This document shows positions 32,775 through 39,478 of a DNA stretch of 42,661 bases, piece after piece. The DNA comes from Planctomycetota bacterium (GTDB lineage Bacteria; Planctomycetota; Planctomycetia; Pirellulales; Pirellulaceae), in the NCBI GenBank assembly GCA_963205385.1, contig CAUJKE010000397.1, positions 1-42,661 on the forward strand. Reading direction: 5' to 3'. Numbering within the stretch: position 1 is the first letter of the stretch; each line of letters begins with the position of its first letter. Made by a program: the position numbers and the translations under genes. A model generated the notes under the pieces. The model saw only the letters and a program-made list of their open reading frames with translations, searched no databases and was not told the origin of the DNA.

Positions 32775-34007
32775 CTAAAACACCGGTTGAATCTCCCGGA
32801 GCCTCGCTTCCGCCACTTGCATCAGCGCGTCCTCGGCGGCTTCGTCGACCGCTTCATACGTGACCGAGAACCGCAAGAACGAACCGGCGTCATCCCACGG
32901 AACGGTCACAATCGATTGTTCGGTAATCAAGTATTGGCTCGCCGCCTCCGCGTTCTCGAAATTCACGCCGCTCGCCAGGCCTTGGGGCGCGCGGACATAG
33001 AGGAAGTACGTCCCGCCGGGCATGGCCGCCTTGAAACCGCAGCGGGTGAGCATCTCAACGAGCTTCTTCAAGCGGCGGCGGTACTTCTCACGCGTCTGCT
33101 CGGGAATGCTATCGTCATCCAATGCGGCGGCGGCGGCTTTTTGAATCGCAATGAACTGGCCGCTATCGCAGTTGTCCTTGACGTCGGCGAACGCCTGGAC
33201 GAGCTTCGCGTGCCCGCAGACCCAGCCGATCCGCCAGCCGATCATGTCCCAGCCTTTGCTGAGACTATGCACTTCCACGCCGACCTCTTTCGCTCCGGGG
33301 ATCGACAGAAAGCTCAGCGGCGGGCCATCGAAGGAGAGCATCATGTGCGCGGCGTCTTGCACCACCACCACGTTGTGCCGCTGCGCGAACGCGACAACCC
33401 GTTGGTAGAACTCTTGCGTCGCCGTTTTGCCGGTGGGGCTGTTGGGATAGTTGATCACCAACAATTTGGCTCGGTCCGCGATCTCCGCCGGGATGTTCGC
33501 CAGGTCGGGGAAAAAGTTGTTTGCAGCCAACAGCGGCAAGCGATACACCGTGCCGCCGTAGTACCGGGTGTGCGTCCCGGCCACCGGATAACCCGGGACC
33601 GTCATCAGCGTCACGTCGCCGGGGTTGATGAAGCACGCAGGGAGCATCGCCAGCGCGGTCTTCGAGCCGATGCAGTGGTTGACTTCCGTGACCGGGTCGA
33701 TCTGCACGCCGAAATTGCGCTGCATGAAGCGGGCGGCCGCTTCCTTGAACTCCGCAATGCCGTTATCGGCGTAGCCTCGGTTCGCCGGCACGTTGATCTC
33801 GGCAGCCAGGCGGCGGCGAATCGATTCCGGCGCCATCGCGTCGTTCTCGCCGATGCCGAAATCGACCAACGCCCGCTCCGGATGCTCCGCTTTGGCCTTG
33901 CGTTTGGCCCGTTTGATCTTTTCAAACTTGTAGATCTCGGTCCCAGTGCCGTAAGCCTTGCCGCCGATCCGTTCGGCGAATAAGTCCTGAAAGTACGGTT
34001 CGCTCAT
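32775..34007 (-). CDS. dapL: PLP-dependent aminotransferase, LL-diaminopimelate aminotransferase-like
   Basis: 410 residues, class I/II aminotransferase fold of DapL length. N-terminal YFQDLFAERIGGKAYGTGTEIYKFEKIKRA and FGIGENDAMAPESIRRRL are typical of this branch. PLP contacts: NYPNSPTGKTA, VVVQDAAHMMLSF, and the Schiff-base lysine K251 in HSLSKGWDMIGWRIGWVCG. The C-terminal arginine motif is LRFSVTYEA. DapL makes LL-diaminopimelate from tetrahydrodipicolinate in one step; many planctomycetes use this route. Other class I aminotransferases (aspartate or N-succinyl-DAP type) cannot be fully excluded. It has a near-consensus promoter about 150 bases upstream. Confidence 0.8.
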   Translation of the reverse strand: MSEPYFQDLFAERIGGKAYGTGTEIYKFEKIKRAKRKAKAEHPERALVDFGIGENDAMAPESIRRRLAAEINVPANRGYADNGIAEFKEAAARFMQRNFGVQIDPVTEVNHCIGSKTALAMLPACFINPGDVTLMTVPGYPVAGTHTRYYGGTVYRLPLLAANNFFPDLANIPAEIADRAKLLVINYPNSPTGKTATQEFYQRVVAFAQRHNVVVVQDAAHMMLSFDGPPLSFLSIPGAKEVGVEVHSLSKGWDMIGWRIGWVCGHAKLVQAFADVKDNCDSGQFIAIQKAAAAALDDDSIPEQTREKYRRRLKKLVEMLTRCGFKAAMPGGTYFLYVRAPQGLASGVNFENAEAASQYLITEQSIVTVPWDDAGSFLRFSVTYEAVDEAAEDALMQVAEARLREIQPVF

Positions 34008-34153
34008 GATGTTTGTTAATCGTCAAGAAATCGAGCACGGTCGCCACGCTTGGCTTTCCTCGCGCTATCGGAAACCCTTCATCGTTCCGCCCCCGGCAGG
34101 TCGCGTCAATGGGGTCGAACGCAGACACAGCCCGCAATCGTTGACGACGCATA

Positions 34154-34182
34154 AGAATACCACTTGCGCATTAAGTTGTCAA
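34154..34182 (-). promoter_or_regulatory. near-consensus sigma-70 promoter for the DapL-like gene
   Basis: On the minus strand: TTGACA (34182-34177), exactly 17 bases, TATTCT (34159-34154). The -35 is perfect and the -10 matches four of six. Start near 34147 leaves a 5' leader of about 140 bases before ATG 34007. The surrounding DNA is locally AT-rich in an otherwise GC-rich window. Confidence 0.65.
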
Positions 34183-34690
34183 TAGATATTTACTACATTT
34201 ACCGCCTCGCTCCGCGGCGCTGCCGCCGCCGCACCCCACCAATGACGTCGATTATTAGCGCGTTTTGCGCACGCTCCGTGGGGACTTTCGACTGCCGAAA
34301 GCCACGTCAGGTCAACGCTCACCAGTCCCACATCCGTTCACCGCGAACCCCACCAGTGAGGACAAACATTAGCGATGCGCGCACAAGGCAGTTTTCGTAA
34401 ACTATTGAAATAAAATAACTTGCGTCATTCGATGAAATTACCGCTGGGCAATATTAGCTACTAAATAACCCATTTGCGGGGTTCGCATTCCAGGCGTGAA
34501 ATACGGCAAAAATTCGTCTGTATTCAGGAGCGCTCACGCCCCTTCTCCCCGCAGCGGTATTAGGCCCCCGCTTGAGCCCGTGTAGATTCCCACCACCCAC
34601 CGCCTGACCCCGTATTCAGGGGAGTTCACGCCCATTCTCGCTGCGCGGCTTTCGCCGTGGAACTCGATGGCAGATCCTCGTCCGCGCACC
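34183..34690. other. long non-coding stretch, locally AT-rich, with an imperfect direct repeat
   Basis: No convincing gene on either strand. It includes an AT-rich run (about 34400-34470) and two copies of a 35-base sequence beginning GTATTCAGG and containing TCACGCCC, at 34520-34556 and 34612-34647, roughly 70% alike. Contents otherwise unknown. Confidence 0.45.
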
Positions 34691-34691
34691 A

Positions 34692-34725
34692 AAAAAGGCT
34701 CCCTGCAAGCGCCGGGAGCCTTTTT
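34692..34725 (-). terminator. intrinsic terminator after the sigma factor gene (possibly bidirectional)
   Basis: A 12-bp stem, AAAAAGGCTCCC (34692-34703) with GGGAGCCTTTTT (34714-34725), encloses a 10-base loop. Read on the minus strand it ends in a T-run, about 30 bases after the sigma factor stop. The A/T flanks would let it work in both directions. Confidence 0.85.
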
Positions 34726-34752
34726 GGTTTTTCGTTCGATCCGTCGCTCCGC

Positions 34753-36417
34753 TTAATCCGGCAGGTCGATGTGTTCTTCCTGCGCGGCTAAGCGAAGCTT
34801 GTTGATCGCGCGGGCTTCGATCTGGCGGACGCGTTCCTTCGTCACGCCCATCTCGGCGCCCACCTGCTTGAGCGTCAGCGGCTCGTGTCCCCGTTCGAGG
34901 CCGAAGCGGCTGATGATAATCTGTTGCTCACGCTCGTCGAGGCGCGAGAGGATCTTACCGATCTGCTGCTCGCGTTGCTTCTGCGCGCTTTCGAGTTCGA
35001 GCTGGTCGCTACGAATGTCTTCCTGACCGGAAAACAGTTCGTCGGCCGTCGTACGGAAGCGGTCGCGATGTTTGAATTCCTCCGGAATGGTCCGGGCGAA
35101 ATTCTTCATAATCGCCCAACTCGCGTACGTGCTGAACTTGTTGCCGCGCGAGTAGTCGAACTTCTCAGCGGCGCGAATCAGCGACATGTTGCCGTCACTC
35201 ACCAAGGTGAAGAAGTCGTCCGACGCAGTCACGTGCCGCTTGGCGATCGAAACCACCAGCCGCAGATTCGCCTGCACGATTTGATTCTTCATCTTGACCG
35301 CTTCGTCGTACAACCTCTCGATCTCATCCATCGTGCTCGACTTGGCGCGGCCCGGATCGAGCGTGTCGCGCAACTTCGACGCGGTGCACTTGAGGTAGTT
35401 AAACTTCCGGAACAGGTGATACTCCTGCTCCCGCGTCAGCAGCGGCACCTCGTAGAGCGACGCCAGGTACGGCGGCAAACCACTGGGTGCGCGCACTTTC
35501 CGCGCCGTCCCTTCCACGACCGGCATCGGCCCAAGGATTTCCTCGGCGACGCCCGCCTGGCTGAAGATCTCGTTGTCCATGAAATCGAGCGGCAGTTCCA
35601 TAATCCGCTTCGCCCGCATCTCGTTGATGATGCGGTAGATGCTGGTCTTGGTTCGGCAATGCCGCTTGGCCAATACATCGACCGATTCGCCCCGGCGATA
35701 GTGCTGGTAAATGCGCTGCTTGGCGTCGTCTCCCATCGGCCCGGACTGTTCCGGGAAGATGGCCATCTCGGGATGTTTCTGGTCGAACTGCTTGAGGGTG
35801 TAACGGATGGTTTCCACGCTGCGATTCATGTGCTTGGCGATCCGCCGCGCAATCTCCGAGGGGCAGCCGCCGACATGTGCGAACCGCCGCGCACGCTCGA
35901 CGATCTCGCTGCGCTCCACGTCCGTGAGCTGGCTGAACCGCTGGCCGCGCTTCACCCGCTCTTCGTTGCGCGCCACAAACTGCTCCACGCTGCTCTGCAA
36001 GAAGCCCACACGCTTGCGGCCATCGAACACAAACCGCCGGCTCACCAGCCCTTGCTGGCGCCACCGCGAAATGGTCTTGGTCGAAACGTTGAACATCTGC
36101 GCGAGGTCTTCGACGGTGTGGACCGGCTCGCCCACTTCCTCAATCGGAAGGTCGGCCGCGTCGGTCACATCTTCCACGAACAATCCCAAATCGTGCCGCG
36201 CTTCGTCGCCGGAGATCAACTCGCGCGGAGCGGTTTCCGGGCGAAACTCGGTAATCCGATAAAGCAGGTACTCGTAAGGATATTCGCGCTTCGGATCCAG
36301 TTCGTTCAACAACCGCTCGGCGCGATTCGCCTGCTCAACCTTGCGGTCGCGCGGCGCGAAACGAACCTGATGGTCGCGTAACTGGCGAAGTACTGTGCTG
36401 CGGTATTCTGTATGCAT
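34753..36417 (-). CDS. Sigma-70 family factor with three N-terminal HTH segments (planctomycete type)
   Basis: 554 residues from ATG 36417 (GAAGGGA upstream); an upstream extension is unsupported. Region 1.2 is PPYLASLYEVPLLTREQEYHLFRKFNYLK (315-343). Region 2 is IVQANLRLVVSIAKRHVTASDDFFTLVSDGNMSLIRAAEKFDYSRGNKFSTYASWAIMKNFART (about 380-443). Region 4 is LDEREQQIIISRFGL..PLTLKQVGAEMGVTKERVRQIEARAINKLR (493-542). Region 3 is reduced, and the normal RxIRIPVH stretch is replaced by RTIPEEFKHRDRFRTTADELF. Before the sigma core there are a MerR/excisionase-like HTH (VHTVEDLAQMFNVSTKTISRWRQQGLVSRRF..GRKRVGFLQSSVEQFV, 99-148), a second HTH-like helix pair (CPSEIARRIAKHMNRSVETIRYTLKQF, 185-211) and a third (RIYQHYRRGESVDVLAKRHCRTKTSIYRIINEM, 235-267). 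Region 1.1 is absent. Likely an alternative sigma with its own DNA-binding arm. Confidence 0.88.
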   Translation of the reverse strand: MHTEYRSTVLRQLRDHQVRFAPRDRKVEQANRAERLLNELDPKREYPYEYLLYRITEFRPETAPRELISGDEARHDLGLFVEDVTDAADLPIEEVGEPVHTVEDLAQMFNVSTKTISRWRQQGLVSRRFVFDGRKRVGFLQSSVEQFVARNEERVKRGQRFSQLTDVERSEIVERARRFAHVGGCPSEIARRIAKHMNRSVETIRYTLKQFDQKHPEMAIFPEQSGPMGDDAKQRIYQHYRRGESVDVLAKRHCRTKTSIYRIINEMRAKRIMELPLDFMDNEIFSQAGVAEEILGPMPVVEGTARKVRAPSGLPPYLASLYEVPLLTREQEYHLFRKFNYLKCTASKLRDTLDPGRAKSSTMDEIERLYDEAVKMKNQIVQANLRLVVSIAKRHVTASDDFFTLVSDGNMSLIRAAEKFDYSRGNKFSTYASWAIMKNFARTIPEEFKHRDRFRTTADELFSGQEDIRSDQLELESAQKQREQQIGKILSRLDEREQQIIISRFGLERGHEPLTLKQVGAEMGVTKERVRQIEARAINKLRLAAQEEHIDLPD

Positions 36418-37107
36418 GATGTTATTCCCTTCTCCGCTGTCCAAGCACGCCGGTGTTCCTTGCGACGGCTCGTCGCCCGCGTGGCCTGAAGCCAACGATC
36501 AGCCCTCCGCTCCTAGAGTGCTGCAATCGGCAATCGTCGTGGAGAGCACCTTGCCGCAATCAACCAAGCCGCGTAGTGCGGTGCGTGAGGCGTTCTAACC
36601 CTTGACTTTTGCCAGTACCCCTTTTACGCAAGCTTGAGAAATTTGGTTCGCGGCCAAAATATTTTTCCCCAAACTAGTTCGGGCACCCCTCCTATTCGTC
36701 ACGAAATGACCGGCCCTCTAAAGACTACCTCGCGACTGCCCTTTAGGCGGCCGCTCCCCGGTCACTAAGCGTCCACTGCGTTTATAGGCGAAAACCATGC
36801 CGAAAAACTTCGATGCGAGACCCGCCGCTCTTTTCCCGATAGATAAGTAGGCTAAAAGGTTCGCCAGAGGCCGATAAATAGGCGAAATCGCCACTTCCCT
36901 CAGAATTGTAATGGTGCAGTTGACTGTCCTAATGGAGGGGTGTGCTGCGTTTCACTAGTGCAAAACGATACACATTTTTCTCAATCTGAGACAGTTGGTA
37001 AATCAGACTGGCAGTTTGGCAGCCACGCGTTGGACGACTGTCCATAAAGTGTTCGCCAAATGTCCAGTACTCTTTGGATACCCCTGGCCACGGAAAGGTT
37101 CTTTGCG
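36418..37107. other. 690-base non-coding region between the sigma factor gene and the secreted protein gene
   Basis: No gene supported on either strand. It should carry the promoters of both divergent genes. A nine-base sequence TAGGC(G/T)AAA occurs three times in the same direction (36785-36793, 36848-36856, 36879-36887). No clear -35/-10 pair of good quality was found; TTGACT at 36602 and at 36919 lack a fitting -10. Confidence 0.5.
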
Positions 37108-38580
37108 ATGATCCGCAATCGGCGACATTTCTTAACTTTGGCAGCTAGCGTAGCCGCCTGGGGGGTTTTTCCGGCCGCTGGCTTGCTTGCGGCAAATACC
37201 GTGACCCTCACACCACTGGCGACGCCTGGAAAATTGCAGAGCGTGCTCGCAGTGATTGAAGTGGAAGGGGAGTTGCGCCTCAACGCCGATGGCCAAGGGG
37301 TGAAAACCCGGCCGATGCGGGTCACGGCCAACCTGGCGTACGACGAAAAGACGCTCACGGCTGAGCAAGGCCAACTGCGTCACGTGGTTCGGCACTATAA
37401 GAAGGCCGAAGCGGATATCAAAATCGCGAGCGCCACGATCAAGAACACCTTGCGCGACGACGTCAAACTGGTCTGCGTCGACGTCGGCGAGGAGTCGGCC
37501 ACCGTCTACTCCCCCTTGGGGCCGATGTTGCGCGATGAGCTGGAGCTGATCAAAGTCCCCGGCGAACCGGCGGTCTGGAACGGGCTATTGCCCACGCAAC
37601 CGGTCAAAGTCGGCGAGACCTGGAAGCCGGCCGACACCACCCTCGCCAAGCTCCTGAGCATCGAGGTCGTCACGCAGGCCAATGTCACCGCGAAGCTCGT
37701 CGAGGTTAAAGCAGGCATGGCCGCGCTGGAGTTGGAGGGGACGGTGGCCGGCGCTATCGGCGGCATCGCGACCGACATCAACCTCAAAGCGAAATACAAC
37801 TTCGATCTGACCAAGCGGCAAGTCACCTGGCTGGCGCTCGGACTGGCCGAAAAGCGCGCGATTGGCCACGCGGAGCCAGGCTACGAAATTACCGCCCGCG
37901 TGCGCGTTTCGCAGGCCCCGCTTGCGACGAGCGCGGAACTCGCGGACAGCCTGCTGAAGAGCTTCGACTTGACCTTCCGGCCTGGCTCAACGCTGCTGAC
38001 GCACGATTCGGCCGAAGGCGCGTTCCAACTGCTGCACGACCGCCGCTGGCATGTCATGGCCGACCATCGCGATGCCACCATTTTGCGGTTGATCGACCAC
38101 GGCGACTTGATCGCGCAGTGCAACATCACGCGGTTGCGCGATCAACCGGCCGATAAGAAACTCGCACTGGACGCCTTTCAGCAGGAAATTACCGGCACGC
38201 TCGGCAAGAACTTCGAGCAGGTCGTCAATGCGGAGGAAAGCACAACCGACAATGGCCTGCGTCAATTGCAGGTCATTATTGCCGGGCAAGCGCAGGATGT
38301 GCCGGTGCAATGGACCTACTACCACCTCACCGATAGCGCAGGCCACAGCACGTCGATGGTCTTCACGATGGACGCGCGCTTGGCCGAGCGGTTCGCCGAA
38401 CTCGATCGCTCGCTCGTGGGGACGCTCGTGATGCGTCCGCGCCCAATTGATGAAGCGGAAGTCGCCACGCCGACCGCCGGCAGCGAGCCCGCCGCGGCCA
38501 AGTCCGCCCGAGAGCAACCGGCAGCCGTGAAAACCACCGCAAGCAGCGCCGGTGAACCTCGTCCAGCGATCCGCAAATAG
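37108..38580 (+). CDS. Secreted hypothetical protein, 490 aa
   Basis: The signal peptide is MIRNRRHFLTLAASVAAWGVFPAAGLLAA (basic start, hydrophobic core, LLAAN cleavage region; R-R-H-F-L is Tat-like). The mature part is beta-rich: LQSVLAVIEVEGELRLNADGQGVKTRPMRVTANLAYDEKTL.., ..PVKVGETWKPADTTLAKLLSIEVVTQANVTAKLVEV.., then a second half with AEGAFQLLHDRRWHVMADHRDATILRLIDHGDLIAQCNI.. and ..DVPVQWTYYHLTDSAGHSTSMVFTMDARLAERF. It ends in a Pro/Ala/Lys tail. I do not recognise the family; the pattern of repeated antiparallel strands suggests an extracytoplasmic beta-protein. ATG 37108 is chosen because it opens the signal peptide; AAAGG lies about 11 bases upstream. Confidence 0.7.
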   Translation: MIRNRRHFLTLAASVAAWGVFPAAGLLAANTVTLTPLATPGKLQSVLAVIEVEGELRLNADGQGVKTRPMRVTANLAYDEKTLTAEQGQLRHVVRHYKKAEADIKIASATIKNTLRDDVKLVCVDVGEESATVYSPLGPMLRDELELIKVPGEPAVWNGLLPTQPVKVGETWKPADTTLAKLLSIEVVTQANVTAKLVEVKAGMAALELEGTVAGAIGGIATDINLKAKYNFDLTKRQVTWLALGLAEKRAIGHAEPGYEITARVRVSQAPLATSAELADSLLKSFDLTFRPGSTLLTHDSAEGAFQLLHDRRWHVMADHRDATILRLIDHGDLIAQCNITRLRDQPADKKLALDAFQQEITGTLGKNFEQVVNAEESTTDNGLRQLQVIIAGQAQDVPVQWTYYHLTDSAGHSTSMVFTMDARLAERFAELDRSLVGTLVMRPRPIDEAEVATPTAGSEPAAAKSAREQPAAVKTTASSAGEPRPAIRK

Positions 38581-38640
38581 CCCGACGCGTAAGGGGCGAT
38601 CGATCAGTAAGTTTCCGATTTTCACGCCGGCCAAAAAATC

Positions 38641-38670
38641 ACGACCCCATCCGCCTCGTGCGGATGGTGA
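38641..38670 (+). repeat. palindromic repeat, copy 1
   Basis: 30 bases: ACGACCCCATC, then a variable hairpin centre, then GATGGTGA. The stem is CATCCGC/GCGGATG around a short CTCGT-like loop. Same ends as copies 2 and 3. Confidence 0.7.
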
Positions 38671-38707
38671 GCGAGCTGGTGAGCTAAGAGCGAGCCGCAC
38701 CAACACC

Positions 38708-38737
38708 ACGACCCCATCGGGCTCGCCCCGATGGTGA
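38708..38737 (+). repeat. palindromic repeat, copy 2
   Basis: 30 bases with the same ends as copy 1 (ACGACCCCATC...GATGGTGA). The centre is changed to GGG-CTCG-CCCC, so stem pairing is kept by changes on both sides. Confidence 0.7.
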
Positions 38738-38784
38738 AGAAGTCCTGTGGGCTACCGGCGCCACGCGGCGATCTTCAGCCACAG

Positions 38785-38829
38785 TTAGCTCACCATCTGG
38801 TTCACCATCCAGACGCGCTCGATGGGGTC
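38785..38829 (-). repeat. palindromic repeat, copy 3 (inverted) with extended flank
   Basis: The reverse complement reads GACCCCATC...GATGGTGA (38829-38802), and its extension to 38785 (TTAGCTCACCA on the plus strand) matches the reverse complement of the flank of copy 1 (38670-38687). So copies 1 and 3 form an inverted pair of about 45 bases. Confidence 0.6.
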
Positions 38830-38856
38830 CGGGAACTGGCAACACGGCTCAGCCGT

Positions 38857-39087
38857 TCAATAATGCGGCGGCTTTTCGGCCGCCGGATCGCGCGGTTCGG
38901 CGAGCCGGGACTCCAACTGCACGTGCCGGTCGGCCATCGAGCGCAACTGCGCTTCGATGTTCTCCAGTCGCCGCGCCGATTCCAGCAACACGTCGTGCAA
39001 CTGTTGGCAACGATGCTCGAGATGCGTGAAGTAGATTTCGAGCTGCGTTACGCGCTCGTTCAGTTGCGGATCGTCGGCGGGCATCAT
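38857..39087 (-). CDS. slyX: SlyX-like coiled-coil protein
   Basis: 76 residues. NERVTQLEIYFTHLEHRCQQLHDVLLESARRLENIEAQLRSMADRH is a single long heptad-patterned helix matching the SlyX family (start ..ERItxLE.., middle ..LNdvl.. and C-terminal proline-rich end, here EPRDPAAEKPPHY). SlyX proteins are small cytosolic coiled coils of unknown role. The length is typical. Met 1 and Met 2 are both possible starts (MMPADDP). Alone on its strand next to the palindromic repeats. Confidence 0.7.
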   Translation of the reverse strand: MMPADDPQLNERVTQLEIYFTHLEHRCQQLHDVLLESARRLENIEAQLRSMADRHVQLESRLAEPRDPAAEKPPHY

Positions 39088-39215
39088 AGTCCTCGTGTGG
39101 GGTTTCGTTTAAGGTTACGAGAGGTTAAGAAAAGCACAAGGACGGGGGGCGGTGCGCGACGACGCGGCTAGCGCCAGAGACGCGCCGCGTCCGTTGTTGG
39201 CGGCCTTGGGGCCAC

Positions 39216-39245
39216 TTGCCGCTCGCCCCCGAATTCTGCTAAGCT
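39216..39245 (+). promoter_or_regulatory. possible promoter for the small basic peptide gene
   Basis: TTGCCG (39216-39221), 18 bases, TAAGCT (39240-39245), with start near 39252, about 70 bases before GTG 39323. Both boxes are only moderate matches. Confidence 0.3.
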
Positions 39246-39322
39246 ACAGGCTTTCCCTTTTCCAGCCGGGGACGACGGGGCTGGGAGTTCGTCCATTTTG
39301 ATTCTTTCAAGGGAGTCCCCGC

Positions 39323-39412
39323 GTGGGTGTTAAGAAATCTGGTCGTGGCCGGCGGAAGTTGGGACGTAAGAAGCGCCGCATGCGCGCGCGGATCCGCCAC
39401 CGTAAGAAATAG
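39323..39412 (+). CDS. 29-residue very basic peptide, ribosomal-protein-like
   Basis: GTG 39323 is preceded by AAGGGAG at seven bases, one of the best ribosome sites in the window. The product MGVKKSGRGRRKLGRKKRRM plus RARIRHRKK has 17 Lys/Arg in 29 residues and ends with TAG 39410-39412. This composition and size resemble very short ribosome-associated proteins such as the AURKAIP1/COX24-domain peptides or bTHX; I cannot decide which, or whether it is a planctomycete-specific one. Genes this short are normally skipped by gene finders. It lies 66 bases before the acylase gene on the same strand and could share its transcript. Confidence 0.6.
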   Translation: MGVKKSGRGRRKLGRKKRRMRARIRHRKK

Positions 39413-39478
39413 CGACAGTTCGCCGCTGTGGGAGATCTGTCGGGCCGCGCTTGATTTGCGGTTTGTTTCCGCCTGCGC

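Noticed and set aside
32787..33983. 398-codon plus-strand frame opposite the aminotransferase
   Set aside because: Shadow of the DapL-like gene, which has all PLP motifs.
34885..36381. 498-codon plus-strand frame opposite the sigma factor
   Set aside because: The minus strand encodes complete sigma regions; this frame has no recognisable domain.
38641..38831. CRISPR array
   Set aside because: Only three copies, one inverted, with irregular spacing and no equal-length spacers or cas genes; fits palindromic intergenic repeats better.
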